64,000 nucleotides of DNA, from contig OX246746.1 of NCBI GenBank assembly GCA_945910005.1, positions 29,887,798-29,951,797 of the forward strand. Reading direction: 5' to 3'. Below are positions 12,873-27,500 of the stretch, piece by piece. The notes under the pieces are model-generated. The model did no database searches, had not been told where the DNA came from, and saw nothing but the letters and a program-made list of their open reading frames with translations. The stretch comes from Isoperla grammatica (Eukaryota > Arthropoda > Insecta > Plecoptera > Perlodidae). How positions within the stretch are numbered: the first letter of the stretch is position 1; each line of letters opens with the position of its first letter. A program made the position numbers and the translations under genes.

Positions 12873-14441
12873 AATAATAATACGAATGACATGTCCAAAA
12901 ATGTGTATCTTTGAACACTGTTCACAAAAGTACTTATAGCCTATACGTGAGATATGACATTCCTGTACAAGTAGGTCAATATTTATAATAATCCTAATAT
13001 TAGTTTAAAAGTAATAGTGGACGACCAATACATTTGTAAAACTCCTTCTGCCGAACGCTCTTACAATTTGTATAATATATCATTTACCTCTTGTCATTTT
13101 CTATTTGTATATATAAGAAAACCTGAACGCATCAATGAGCCTTCCCGATAATCTGATGTGAATATCATCTTGATTAGCGACATTGCAAGAAAGTACGTTG
13201 CGAAGCTTAATACCAATCAATTAAATGTTCAAGAGTGACGTCTCAAACGTTGATTACAACTTATGATTGAATATTACCATCGACATACGCAGACAAAAGA
13301 AGCTATTTCATGCTATTAATGATATGAAACAGCTGGTCTAATCCACGGGTCTAATCAATCATGGTACTCGCTTTTCGTCTTGGTGAGCGGCCGTGATAGC
13401 GACGAGATAAGCCGGCCTTTTCCAACCTGTTGCGGGCAAGAATTTACATCCCCCCCCCCTCCCGTCCCCCCACCCACCCACCCACCGGCATGAACTCTAA
13501 GCTGACCTAACTTAATAACGGCCTAACACCCGAGCAGGCTGGCATGGCTACAGTAGTTAGCATTTATATACAGAGACTTGAACTTGACCTATGTAGCACT
13601 TTATTACTTCACTGTTATATAGAAGATGACTGAGATAAATAAGAAGCTATCAAAAATCGTTTAAAACAATTTGTGTGATAATAGAATTTGATTTTAATTT
13701 ATAAACCTACGTACGGGTGAAATAAATTCTATTAGAAAACACTGTTCTATTTAGTATTGCGCGTGGTGAGATTCACTAGGGAAATCAATGCAGTAAGTTC
13801 TTCGTCGTTATGTCGCTCGTTCGACTGGTCGTGTTACTGTTCAGTCTCCTTGACATCGCGTACCGCACAACAGCCCGGATAAAAGCACTGCTAAAAGGCA
13901 AAATCAAATGGTTCTGCAGTCTTTGTTCAATTTCACTGTTTACCACGTGCATATTTAGATGTTATGCAGGGAATTGAAAATCGTGCAGCAAATCAATTCA
14001 CCACTCCCATATAATGTAATCTAGCGAAATAATAAATCATTTCTGTGGAAACACCATAGATGGGGTCTAGGCATGGATGTCATGTAAAGCTGTATCAGTG
14101 TCATACAGTCATACACGTCCGCACCTCTCGTCGCGATAACCTCGCTCCATATTCATGAAGCTGCAACTTCGCTTATTATTAGTGATGGTGAATCACGCTC
14201 GGAAATTAAGTTTTATAATTTTATAATTTAACATAATTATATATTTCCTTTTTACACACAGTACTATTGTATTATTAGTTTTATATTTTATCATTTATGT
14301 ATATAATTTAGGGATAATGATCTACATCGAAACAGACTCGTCAAAGGTTACATTGTGTAAAATTATTTATTATACACCGCTTCTATAGTGTGAACTAGTT
14401 TCATCGTAAACGTTACAATTTTGTGTATGGAAACAAATTAT

Positions 14442-14444
<3 letters not shown>
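12873..14444. other. non-coding stretch
   Basis: No gene is recognised. A C-rich run with CCCACCCA repeats lies at 13451-13485. The region 14205-14300 is very AT-rich. Confidence 0.4.
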
Positions 14445-14618
<174 letters not shown>

Positions 14619-17439
14619 TAACAAAATAACCGTAAGGATTGCAATAACTAGCAGCTGGGTAATCCATAGTTTAGTTCTTAGATAACCACATCCGTTAACA
14701 ATCAAGTTTTCAATATTTTGTAACGTTCTCATGATAGTATTTAAAAAATATTAATTTCACGCAGTATTAATATTGCGAATATCCGACACGGAAAAATGCC
14801 TCTAAACCGGTATATATCAATTAATTACAACAATGGCAATGGCGATAATAAGAACAGGATAGGAACAATGTGTTGTATTACGTCGTCAAATGTAGGGGAG
14901 ACATAAAGACATGAGAAATCCGTCAAATCGAAGTTTCTCTACGCATGAATGAAAGTTGTCGTTATAGTAACCACGAGTGTCGTTATTCGGCCCACCAGAC
15001 AATTGGGTACTTGACAGTTGAAAGTTTTAAGGGTTATTATGGGCACACGGAATCATCTTGAGACTTGAGAGAGCGAAGTTTATTGATGGGCTGCCACTTA
15101 CACAAGTATTGTCTCGCTGGCTGAATTCCCATTCGACTTTCCTTGTTATGTACGTACGGTATCTCTATCGGTTCGACTTCCGTAAGAAGTAGCTTCAGAC
15201 CATCTCATATATTCGTTATTTATTACAAGTGGCATCGTGCTAACCGTTATTAACGGGGTACGGAGTTTAAGCTCGTTACTAGATTCAATAATATTGTCGT
15301 TTTTTATAGTCGGCGATGGTCAATGCTCGAAAAGCGTGAACATGTAAGGTTGTCTATTCGTATCTTTCAAAATTGAAATTGCGGGTAGATATCAGCTACA
15401 TATTATTCGGGTGCACAGATAACCAAAAAAATGTGCAAAATTTATTTATTTGGATTAAATCCGATGGTTAAGATATTATTGTATTATCGGATTTCATCCA
15501 AACGTACTGAATATTGCATATATTTGATTCGTAATCTGTGGACCCTGATAATATGTATAGCTGATTGATCCACCCACAATTTCGATCTTACAGGTTGTTT
15601 TGAAAATACGAACTGTAAACCTTAAATGATCACGCTTTTTGATATACTAGTCCTGTGAAAGTATTAGCAGACAAAATCGAACAGTCAATTCAGCACAAAT
15701 ACGTTCTAAGGTGACGAATTATCAACTAGTGTTTATTTTTTAAACTTCGTTCCATCAACAGCCCTCGCACATTCCCCACCCAGCTACTCCACTGCTCCAG
15801 TGGACTGTAGAGGGAAATATTACCCCTACTATAGCCTTATTTGTCTGTATCGGGTATACGGAGAGAAACAAAATAAATACATGTGAACTGTATATCTGTA
15901 AGTATTGACTGAAGCGACTGACTATGACTAATGGATATTATGAAGATGGCGCCAATATCATATTTACTTGGATAAACTTCCAGAGGGGAATTAGCAACAG
16001 TGCTCATGTGCCGAAGTGGTAACGAACGTGGCCCCGTATCTCATCATGGCTGAACAAGAAATCATACCTGACACTTCGAAATTTTATAACATGCACATAA
16101 AAAACGGCAATATGTCTACTTATAGAATCATAAACAAAAAATATGTACTTAGGTCGTGTCGTGTCACTTTTTGGTTCTTGGTTCTCTAATGTAATTTTCG
16201 ACAGACTATTAAAGTCGATCGATGATAACTGCACATGTAATATAAATCATTCAAATTGTATGTACTGCAAGTTGGGATTATGCTTGTGAATATTGTAGAA
16301 AAACATATGCACCTACCGCTATTAGTTTTTATTTATTGAGTGTTGAAATGCGTTGGAATTCCCTATGTTATACATTGTAACTGAACAAAAACCTACACTT
16401 TCAATCGTATAACTTTGCGTAGCACCTTCAAAAAGTAATATATTGTAACAAATTTTCGTCCTAAATGTAGATAACTTCATGACTAACATGAACACATTTG
16501 AAAAAGATGATCGAACGCGATCCGTTTTCGAGATATTTGCGCTGGTGTGTCAATTTATCCTCAAATCTACTCAAATTAGAAACTATAAATAAACTTTATT
16601 AATAAAAAAAAATATATAATTTCAAGACGTTCAGTATTAAATGCTACTCACATGTAATAATTCTTGAAATTCATAATTTAGAATAAAAAAAGTATTTTTT
16701 CATGTCCATTTAATTTGAATAGTTTAGTTGTTGTATTGAATGGGAAGTTCACTTCATCGATCGACTTTAATTCCTTTTCATAAACACATTACGTGCATGA
16801 CTGTATTCTACTGCATAAACGTTCAATCTCCTAAATGTGTTGAATAACAAGTACATTCCTAGCTAGAAGCGCAGATAGAAGCATTGTATGGTTATTGTAT
16901 CGACCCCCACTCGTTACCAGACCAAACATTGGCATGGGTGACACGAGGAAAGATGTATCGACCACACATTAGGGTGCATTCCGAGCGCCAACGCTTAATC
17001 CAATAATTAAATATGTGTACAAGGCCTATCAGATCAGTACCAACCACAACAGATATCTTGTATTCCAAAGCTTTACATTTCAGTAGCTGTTCACAGTGAT
17101 GTATACAGCAAACTGATCTTTAATCTATAGCAACTGTCAATACAAAACCAGTTTCGAAATGTCGCGGTATTCCATGAATGCACTATGTGTGACTTGATGC
17201 TATCACGTTCGTGAATGTTCGCTTGTGTTTTATCTTTGACTGGCGGAATGTTTTTTCAATGTTTGACATTTTGACATACTTTAATTCTATTTCTAACAAC
17301 AAACATAAGTCAATATATCGATACGTCATCAATTTAGATGTCCGAACCGTGCGGCATACTAAATGTGGCTATCAAGGATGAATGCATGCACATGCAGCGA
17401 TCACAAGAACTTTGTTCCCTCGCATTACACCATTTACAC
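14619..17439. other. non-coding stretch
   Basis: No gene is recognised. A hairpin pairs TGGATTAAATCCGAT (15451-15465) with ATCGGATTTCATCCA (15486-15500), with 14 of 15 pairs matching. The rest is AT-rich with scattered short open frames. Confidence 0.4.
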
Positions 17440-17660
17440 CGTGGTAAACATATGTGCACTGGTCACGTCAGTGCTGGTGTAGATAGGGACAGTCATACGA
17501 CTGTGTCTCGTCCACACAACGTAGTTAACAGGATGATAAGCATGACAAGGACAGTGGACACACCCGCCAGGAATCGAACTAGGAACGTCGCTCAACGCTT
17601 CAACGCTCACTACCCTCAGGCGATGAGGCAAATTGACAATTATGCATTCCGATTGATTAA
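17440..17660 (-). repeat. tRNA-derived SINE-like element, minus strand
   Basis: On the minus strand a tRNA-like segment (GTGAGCGTTGAAGCG, then a B box TAGTTCGATTCCTGGCG near 17565-17581) is followed by a non-tRNA body toward 17440. The plus-strand open frame here (17338-17721, 127 codons) runs through this element and is unlikely to be a gene. The 5' tRNA half is diverged. Confidence 0.45.
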
Positions 17661-18639
17661 TTCGAAAAAATACCACCACATTTCTGAGTGGTCAGCCAAA
17701 ATCAACCACGACATCAGATAATATGGATAGCCGATACAAAATATACGCCATACGTACTTAAATAATCTTAATGTTTTACTTGAAAGATTCGGAAGCAATT
17801 ATCCATTGTAATTTCTATGAGAATTCGTGACTAGCACATTTGCAATGATCCGTATGTTGTTGTAAATGGCACCCTCACCCCTGCCCCCACTTGGTCACCC
17901 CTTCCCTTCTCGCACTTAGCACACCTCAGTGATAGGCGATCTACAAGTGCACGCACACTTACATTATAACACTAAACTTCTGCTCCAGTGTAAGCCTGTG
18001 GGTTGAGTAAAGCTACACGCCAGAACAAACCAACAGTGATTACTTTGAAAATTGGATTACGTACTGGTTGCGTACATACTCTGAGGGGCTTGAAAATGCA
18101 AAAGGGGGTACGTTGGCGATCTCCCCCCCCCCCAACCAACCCCATCCCCCAACCACTGGAATCGATGGACAAGCGAAACGTAAAATAAGTCAAAAATAAT
18201 ATTGCAATGAATTATGGGTGAACAGAAACATGTGGTTACGCACAAAACAGCCGAGAAAAGGGGAAAGCGCGGAGAGCTAGTAAGCTCAGCCCCCCCCCCC
18301 CTCACCCCTTCCTCCACCCACTGCAAGAGAAACATTGTCTGATATCATGTTGAGCTTCCTTGAAAAAGTGTGAAAGATGATGTATGTACATCTCTACATA
18401 AAATATTATGTTAACGGTGATTGCGCGAACTGACATAGGCCTACAGTACGTGACGTAAACCAGACTAGGATGTGCGTATAGAGGGTACTTTGTAGTGTGC
18501 ATCAGCATTTCACACATGAAATGAGGACGAGCTGTGGAGTTGCTCCACGTGTACGGGGGGGGGGGGGGGGGGGGCGCGAAAAGAGCGGGAACTGTGACAG
18601 CCGCGTAACACGTAAACACCCCTCGGTGTCTGTACTCAC
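17661..18639. other. intron next to exon B, with C and G runs
   Basis: Contains C runs at about 18121-18133 and 18290-18301 and a run of 20 G at 18555-18574, only 65 bp downstream of the exon B donor on the transcribed minus strand (a C run in the transcript). No coding sequence is recognised. Confidence 0.5.
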
Positions 18640-19415
18640 CTGGCAAAGAAGGCGGCTGCTGTAGAGGATTGACTGACTGTACCTGGGACACCGCTAACAG
18701 AGTAAGAGTACTTGTGTTCCGAGTAGCTGTTGGTGGGTATCGGTATCTGAACACCCCCGCCACCGCTCAGCGAGCTCACTTCACTACCACAACCACCGTA
18801 CAGGTCGAGAGCACCGTAGTTCTTCAGAGTCGGCTGTTGAAAGACCGCGCTTGCACTGACAGCTCCGTTCAAGTAATGACTGTTGGGCTTAACACGTTTT
18901 GTCAACTTTGGGTAAGTTGGCACAGCCGGATAATGGTGATGCCCATTTTGGTGAGATATTGCACTAGTTAACTTTTTACTTTGACTTTGATATACCGGTA
19001 AATTGGATTTACTATCTGCGAGAAGTCCATCGGATGAGCTGGCCCCGACTTCGGCAGTTAATTGTTTGTGAGTTTTCCCGTTCTCCGCGTATAACTTGGT
19101 GTGATGTTTCTTGATGTCCCCATTCACCCCCGCGTGGTGCTTCATCGCCGCGACAGTTGCGCTCACGTGGTCCACACGACCATTAGGATCATCTGGTTGG
19201 CAGTCACTGAGTTGGCGGTTGGGTTGCCGGTGACCGCATGGCTCGTCGGCCGACGCTAGCGCCTTCGATCGATGCGCCACTTGCCGGTACTCCTGAGGTG
19301 GACGGGCACACCACTCTTCGCTGGGGGCATCGCTGGCCTGCTGGAAGTAGCGCTGACTGAGGTTGCCTCTGGGCGAGAACACGTAGTTGTCCGATTTCAC
19401 GGCAACGTGATCGAT
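18640..19415 (-). CDS. KIF26: exon B of a KIF26-like (kinesin-11 family) gene, partial
   Basis: Minus-strand exon of 776 nt (258 codons plus 2 nt). The acceptor is TTTATGTTCCCAG followed by ATCGATCACG. The donor is TTTGCCAG followed by GTGAGTAC, a near-consensus site. The protein is Ser-, His-, Gly- and Tyr-rich and low in predicted structure, starting IDHVAVKSDNYVFSPRG. It ends STAAAFFAR, which resembles the conserved stretch just N-terminal of the motor domain in KIF26 kinesins as I remember the family. KIF26 proteins are atypical kinesins that bind microtubules and act in signalling rather than transport. The motor domain is not in the window, and the donor leaves phase 2 for the next exon. 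The same frame stays open upstream to 19517 across the acceptor. A GC-rich segment at 19485-19515 ending at a possible donor (GCGGAG, then GTATCT) could be a further small exon. The exon is well supported; the family name is inferred. Confidence 0.7.
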
Positions 19416-22400
19416 CTGGGAACATAAATTATACGTTATTATCACTTTGACATAATAACCATTCATAGACCGTGAAGATACCTCCGCGCCGACCGCGCCG
19501 GGTTCATTTAACGTCAATCTCGGTTTGTATTCATCAGTAGGGTGAATGATGATGATGACGAGACAAACTTACAAGATACTAGACGAGATCTTTTCGAGTA
19601 CCTAGTTTCATGACTGAACCATGGTTACTAATAATTACCCACGGTTCAGCCGGTCACCTAGCATAAGACACTTCATATCGCTCTGCGCCCCGCACAGTCA
19701 CGGATAGTAAATGGCAACACGTATCTCATTGTACCAATGTTTTGTGCATTGTAAGGCCCCCGAAGGAGTTGTACCCACCCATCCACACCTCTTCATTGTA
19801 ACCATTCACTAACATCGTGACGGTTACACTCCAATCGTGCACTGGCGTAGTTGAAACGAGTTTTCTCACTGATCAATCAATCAATAGTTTGCCAGAACAG
19901 AACTCCCAACCAGGAAACATAAATTAAATCAGCTTTGCACTAAAACAAAAAAGCGCGACACGTTTTTCTTTTTCGAGAGGAAAGTTTGTGATTCCGAATG
20001 GACCAATGGATAATTCCGATGAGCTTGTGGCGTGTGTGTCTGAAGTTTGTCAGCGGACGGGCGCCTCATTTTTCTAAATGTCGTTGGGAAGCAAACTCTG
20101 CACTGCGGTCGTAATTATTGTCTTCCAGGAATAGATGACGGGCTATCCAGCCAGCTTGTAGCGAGAACTGAGCACTGAGCTGATTACACGACAAGAGAGA
20201 CTGCAGCAGGTTTCCTTACAGAATAACGTTACAACAAATAGCTAATATTTAATATTTAACTACTACTCCATTTCAAATCTTTTGTTTATTGTACAGGAAA
20301 CAAGTCAATATACTTAGGGTCTATACTAGGTTTAGTTCAGCTGGCAATGTCCCGGAGTGTGGTCCAGGAGGGATATTTTATTAAAATTAACCATTATTAT
20401 ACAATTACATAATAATTATATAATAATAATAATTATAACAATTAAATAAAATTAACCATATTATCCTGTTAATTATATCCGCAAATGGAATTGTTCCGCA
20501 ACAGCTTCGTGACAGTATTACACAAATTGGTCCCCAACCGAACGTATACATCGAGATGCAAGAATCAATAACATTGAACAGTTGTGTGTGCAGGCTAGTA
20601 CGTAAACTAAATTATGAACGTGGCGAATCCACTTGATCTTAATTTCAACCTCATATCCAGAGTGAGTGGACCCCGTGAGTTCAGACCCCAGTCTGTCGGC
20701 TAAGAACGGCGGTCTGTGGCCGGATGTTCAGAAGAGTCGGTGGATGTTCAGGAAGTTGTAGTGTTGTATGTTGTACCATTGGGTGACTAGTTCAATGCCC
20801 GGGTCTACTAGGTTTGCTAGGAAGGAACCGGGATGCTTTTACTGTCTCTGTTATTATTTGAAATACACAATTTGGTAAATATCGCAGGGACATATAAGCG
20901 CAACTATTGACAAGATGCGCCCGTTAGAATACTTGAGGTTTTGGGATGGGAGATGGGACAATATATTTATGTTATTTATATTTTTTTTAATATTTTTTTT
21001 ATATATTTTATATATTTATTTTTTATATTTTTTATTTATATTTATATTTTTATTTATGTTGTGAATATATTTCTCAATTTAAACCAACGTTTCTTCTTGA
21101 TAGACGTTGTCAGGAAATGAAATCTTTGAAACTGCCTTCTTAATAAAAAGGCCGATTGAGGGAATAGTTGCAGTAAGAAATCCAGTTAAACAATAACCAA
21201 TTGGTTCACAACAGTAGCCGTCAATTTTTTTTTATAGAAGTCAGCCCAGTTCATTCATAAATTATTATATACTTTCACGTTACATTGCCTAAATAACAAT
21301 ACAATATTCCTTATCACTGCTCTTGTTATGATTTCCGTAGTAGGCCTTCTTTTCTACGTTCTGATTGGTTCGTCATAAGGGAAGGGATGAAATAAGAAAT
21401 AGATTTGATACATTTCATATGGCTGTTTCTCAATACACTATAAGACGGATGTGAGCCAGAGCGTCGATACATTGCATACCCTCAATTCAATTGGGAATTC
21501 ATATTTACGAAACCATCTCTATTTATTATCTCTCTCGATCTATATATCTTGCCGTCTACGTACACCAACATGATATAGGTCACCTCTTTTCGTATTTGAT
21601 TTGTATTGTTATTCCGCATCCAATAAGTAAGTACAGATAAGGCTCATCTATCGCTAATATTTCCGCTTTCAACTTATTACTATTATGGTATAGTAGGATA
21701 GTTCAATGTGACTCTATTGGAGAATTCACCGGGACAAATTTGGGAAATTAATGCAGAATTTCCGGTAGTGGGAATGAAACCCGTTGCCTCATGAGAGTCA
21801 GAGTCTCGTGCAATACCACAAACGCGTCTGTATCTGAACTGAACTCTTCATACAGTGTAGTGGTTACATCTTACATGTTCGACTCTCGCCGCAATGTTGT
21901 AATAAGATAAACAATAATTGTATTTCATTGCTAAACCAAAGTAAACATCTTGCAATGTTATTTGTGCCAACATGATATAACATAGAGTGTATATATTGCA
22001 ATAACATGCTTGCTCCATATATCTATCTCAAAACACACGGGAAGGATCTGTGTCAAAGTTCCTGGCAAACCAAAGACAATAGAAGCATGTCTTGAATGAG
22101 TGTCAGCTATCCCTGCAGTCGAACCCTATGAATAATACAGAATGTGAGGTCCGGTATTGTAATGCCCAGCTAAAGGTAAACGATATGGGGTAGGGTTAGC
22201 AGTCTCTGCATAAACCGTTCAAAATTTAATCAAACAAACTAAAAAACTATACATTTCGTAGAAGCAGTTTTGTAAAAACTGAAAATTGATTTAAAAAATG
22301 TTAGAACTATTTTAATCGCTACGGTTGTTATTTTAAATATCATTTAGTTACTAATTCCGTTATTAGTAATTAAAATAAAAACCGCACAGATACTTGAAAT

Positions 22401-25303
22401 GTCTTTAATCCTATCTTTATTTCTTACGGGCCTTTATGTAAGTGGTGTTTTCTTTTCAATTTTGTGTAAGTTATATAGTTCTTATTTAATTGGAATGCTG
22501 TGATGCAACTACACATAAACAAGAACATTTAAAAAACGGAAATATTTATAGGAACAAAGAAACAATCATAGTAAGAGGACTAAATTCTTTAGAGGATGAC
22601 CTTTTTTAGTAAACGTTTTTACCATACATTTGCAAGTAGTTAAAAGCCATTTTAATTTTTAACCGACAGCCTTAACCTGGCATAATTCTCTACTAACTAT
22701 TGCTTCACTATTCGAATAACTTGTTCTATCCATAGCAACGACTAAACAAACGCTCTGGGATTATATTTATTGGCAACAAGCATTGTTAATTTTTTGAGTA
22801 TGATACTGACCCGACTGGAAATCAATTCTTCTCAGCGAAACCAACGTTTATCTATAATATACTATAATTACACAAAGTGCTAAACAGAGAGAAGCGACAC
22901 TGAAATAATCTCCCTTTTGAATGTGAACTCCTTCTTTAGTACCATATTATATTTAACGAGATCTCTCTCCTAACTAAAGCCTTGAAACAATTCCGCTGAA
23001 GATTGCTTGTGTAATTATTGAAGCTAGGCAAATATATTTGTCTGTTTGTTTAAGTGCCGTTTTACTGATGTCTGTTGACTTGTAGCACCTTAAACCCACG
23101 ACTTCTAGACCCGGATTATGCCTGAATTATCTACAACGCAAAGCCTTATTGCTCGTTATTTGTACCACGGGTTGACAGTAACTTAGCGAGACAATGTATT
23201 GGAATTAATATGCGCGAAATAGATTTGAAACATGCAACAGTTATTTATGTTTTAAATTAATTTAATATCTATTCTATTCAGTTACGTAACTGATTTACAA
23301 AAGAGGAAGAAACAATATAATGAAACAATTACTAAAAATCCCACAACAAGTGTGAAATAAATGTAGCAATGAATACAACACGATCAACGAAGCAAAACTA
23401 CTACAGAAACAGAGACCGGAAACACTTCAAGTTGAAAATATATATGTTTATATTTATAATACAACTGTCATCTTCATCCGATACTAATCACAAATCTCGG
23501 ACAAATCAATCTGCCAGTGTATATATAGTGTTTACATGTTTATGGATAGAAAGGAATCATAATTACTAACATTCGAACTGATATATTCCACACTAAGTAT
23601 TTTACCATAGGATAGCATCCACTATAAATTAATTTCATTATCATTAATAACTACCCTTTAAATGTTTCACATAATTCTCAGTAACATTTCCAGGCGCCAA
23701 ACGTTCGCGAATACGTCAAGAACGGCAATCAGGTTATTTATCACAGACAACAATCAATAAAAACTCCCGAGCCATTCCTTTACATTATACACGATGCAAC
23801 ACGTATCAAACCCCAGCTAATGATAATAAATCACTGAACATCTTAGAAGATTTCTTCAAGCTGTCTGCAAATATTATCAATGGTGAACTTATTACACGGG
23901 TTAAGTGAAGGGAAGGAATTAGAATTACCCCCGCTGTCATAGCTGGACGGCCGCCAACACTGTAACCGGGAAGTCCCACGTTCAATCCCCCGTCAGGACA
24001 CAACTCTTTAAACAGTCGTTCGTTCCAGCACAATTTATTATCTAACAGAATAATAAGTTTCATGCATGGATTCTTCTGAAGTTCACGGGAAACTTTACTT
24101 TGTAATTCCAGAGGTGGTTGATCTCATTTGTAGTTAATCGATAACACAGACGAAATCAAATATGCACAACTCATGAACATCTTTAATTGTAGTGAAGAAT
24201 AATCGATTTGAATAAAAGATTGTTGATTGAAACTTTCCAATATTTAATAATTAATAATTATTATATTTATTTTGGAAATAAGCAGATACAACTGTGTATA
24301 ATGTAAGAATATATATTGTAAAATAAAGATAAGAACAATCCGTTATCTGTGCTTCTAGTCTACACATCGACCTGGATTGTTACGATCTTGATTAATTACA
24401 ATATTTGTATTTTCCAATACTTTCAATGTTACTTGTATACTCTCTGTAATGTTAACAATAGTATGCGTACAATTAAAATGTCAAGTTTGTCATGCCAATC
24501 TACAGCAATGTATTGATTATTGACATTATTGCCAACATAAAACCACCATACTCGTTTATTATTTATGTAATTACTCTATACACGAATATTCAGCAATAAA
24601 AATTAAATCAAATGAAATCAAACCAAACTGGAACAGAACAAATATCGTAATTCATTACAGATTCAGCTGAATCCAATTAGTGCATCAGGGAGCGCCTACA
24701 GTATTGGAAATTACACCAGTATAATGGATGACTGAATACATTGCGGTATTTCTGTTTGCACTCAAAGTATATGGGTGATCTACATTAGTGTTGGGGTTAT
24801 GTCGATTACCATTATGTTGTATATCAATTAAAAATACATTGTAGTGCGATGGATACTAAAAGAGAACTACTTGGCCACTATAGTAAGGTTAACAGATTTA
24901 AGTTAAAAACCGACGTTTTGGTACGGCAAATTGCTGTAGAGGAAAACTGTCCTGTTTTTAATAATTTTTCAAATATAAAGCGTTATGGATGTAACAATGA
25001 CAACATTTAAAATTATCGAGCACATAATTAAGAATCCTAGATGGCCATAAAGCATGACAATACAAATATTAATAATACATCGGCTTGCCCATTGAAATCG
25101 ATCGATATAGCAAAACATGTTCGCTGTCGATTTTTGTATTTTGGTAAGCATTGTCATATTTTATAGAAACTAGAAATTATTACTTTCAGTGTCCTTGCGT
25201 CTGAGGTGAGGAAGAGAGCAGAGCTCTCGAAAATGTTGTTTTGTAGGGTCAACAGTTAGCTTGCGCAATGATGGCTAGGTCGATAATAAACAACTGATGC
25301 AAG

Positions 25304-25319
25304 CCCCCCCCCCCCCCCC
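25304..25319. repeat. poly-C run (16)
   Basis: Uninterrupted C mononucleotide run in AT-rich DNA. It is one of about nine runs of 14 or more G or C in the window. Confidence 0.9.
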
Positions 25320-26021
25320 ACCGTAATTACTCGGTACCGCTCATAACCCTCCACTCGTCGTTAGAAAATAACCACCTTGTTAAAGTAATTAACTTCTTGT
25401 CGTAAAAATAAAATTAGGTACCCGACTACCAATAAAAATTTAAAATTCATGAAGTAAAGTGCAGTTTACTAAGTGTGGCCGCTGCAGCTGTATGGTTGGT
25501 GGCCACACTGATTGTGAATCATTGCAGCAGACAGGGGCCATTCTTGAGGGCCAGTCTGGTATAACGACCACTTAACAACATGGTGATAATAAGAACCAAA
25601 AGTAATAACAATGAGAGTATTCAACAAATATAGCAGCAATAATATCAATAAGAGGAAAAGCATAAACTAAAAAAATTAAAAACACTACGAAGACAGAAAA
25701 CTTAGAAGCGGTTTCACCAATTTATGCTCCAAACAAACATGGAGACTGGTAAAAGATAAAATGCATGGTTGAATGTAATGTTTGTTCAAAGTTTAAACTA
25801 CGAGAAAACCAATGCTAGATTAATAAATCGGAGATTATAACAAAGTTTGGTGAATTCGGATCTTTGTAAAATTTCCTTATGATACTATGTTTGACTTATA
25901 GCCTGACTGCTGTGAGAAGACCAAAACTTACCCACAGTTTTAACTTACGAGCCTAATTTGTAAAAGTATTAGAACACGGTTTAAAAATTGATCTAACAGA
26001 AAAAATGGTGCATAATTTGGA

Positions 26022-26039
26022 CCCCCCCCCCCCCCCCCC
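26022..26039. repeat. poly-C run (18)
   Basis: Uninterrupted C run followed by TCTCCC. The exact length in the genome is uncertain because such runs are prone to sequencing error. Confidence 0.9.
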
Positions 26040-27342
26040 TCTCCCTTGAATTTATATTACCTTTTTCTGCTATATCGCTAAAAAACAAAACTTATTCAGT
26101 TTTTGCACAAGTAAAACATCAAATTTGGTTAGTATGTTTTGCACGTGGAATCTATTACTGTCCCGCAAAACTGTTCGTGGTGCTTTGCTGTACGACAATC
26201 TTATGCTACGTCGTTCCGTCTCGATAGTTTACCCACATTCCGTTTAACTGGTAGCGTTAGAATATCGGTTGAAACATGTCAATAGCCATTAGCCCTTCCA
26301 ACAGTTCTAGGAAGAAGATAAGAGCGATCTGACATCCTTTAGCAACACTCCATCATGTTCGACTCCGAACATGCCTGTAAATGCGCTATCACAACATTTA
26401 ACGCACCATTTATAACAATAAACTCTTCTTTTATGTTAATAAATGCTATACATGCACTACCAAAATAATAATTTAATAACATGGTTATTAAAAGATTTTT
26501 ATCTCCGATTTTTATAAATTCCGAGTATGGTACTTTTTTCGGTCACGCACCTATGTTGCTCTATACTTATACCAATATGGTCGAATAAACAAGTTATGTT
26601 GTTGGAATAATTGACATTCAACTAAGTTATAAGTTAGGTAAGAGAAATAAGATTGTGTAAAGAATCATTTCGTATCTCACAACTTTATCCTCGATAATTT
26701 TGTTAGTAAATTGAGTTGAGCAAAACAAAACTGTAATATTAAACTTTATGTCCTTCTGATGGTAAAACATACTCGAGATGGACGATATCCTGGTTTATTG
26801 GTCAATAACAATATCTACCGACGATAATGGTCTGAAATCACGACGCATAGACCACATGGATGAGAATAGGTTTATGAAATCTGGGCGCTGAATCATAGCC
26901 TAAGCCTACATAGTAGAGGAAATATAGCTGACTCACGGCTACTTGATACTCCAAACAGTTTGTAAAAACATGCGCCTTCTTTGAAGTTCTTGTGTTTTGA
27001 GCGAGTAGCGGATGCTGCATTGCCGGCATGAATTCTTTTATGAGGCTGTTAATGATGTTGATGTATATACGAGGTTTGAACACTGCAATTGCAACACTCT
27101 CTTCAACCAGAAGGAAGACAAGAATATTAACACCCAAGCATGTGATTACGTTAGTTTTTAGTTTCAATTAGTGTTTGATCAAAGATCACACAGTACATAA
27201 AATTCCAATAGTGATATTTAATTGTGAGTTGTGACACAGTTAAAACTAAAACACAAACAAAACAAGAAACACATACACAAATCTTTATTCACAAGGAAAA
27301 ACGGGATCTAAATAACTTTTTACTTTATCTTGAGATCGCTTT

Positions 27343-27500
27343 AAGATATTGAAAAAGTGATTGAAAAGCGGAAGTTGGTTTTGTATCAGCTAAATAATGA
27401 ATTTAAAACTGTCAAATATTGCAATGTCTACGTTTGTACTTTCAATATGAATTTCAAAATATTGAATTATAGATCTATACTGGTTCATAAACAAATTATA
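27343..27500. mobile_element. MITE family A, copy 4 (left half)
   Basis: The left arm is well preserved: AGATATTGAAAAAGTGATTG, GGTTTTGTATCAGCTAAATA, ATGAATTTAAAACTGTCAAA, then TTGCAATGTCTACGTTTGTA. No matching right arm follows within 300 bp, so the element is truncated. Confidence 0.65.

Larger units (their letters stand above)
19416..27342. other. long AT-rich intron segment
   Basis: No exon is recognised. Low-complexity TTTATATTTT DNA lies at about 20950-21060. tRNA-like fragments with B-box-like motifs occur near 21740-21895 (GTTCGACTC) and 23935-24010 (GTTCAATCC), both too degraded to be tRNA genes. A retroelement-like A-rich tail (AATTAAATCAAATGAAATC) sits near 24600-24620. Runs of 16 C (25304-25319) and 18 C (26022-26039) are present. 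Confidence 0.45.

Noticed and set aside
17338..17721. 127-codon plus-strand gene
   Set aside because: The frame runs through a tRNA-like SINE on the opposite strand, and its protein resembles nothing known.
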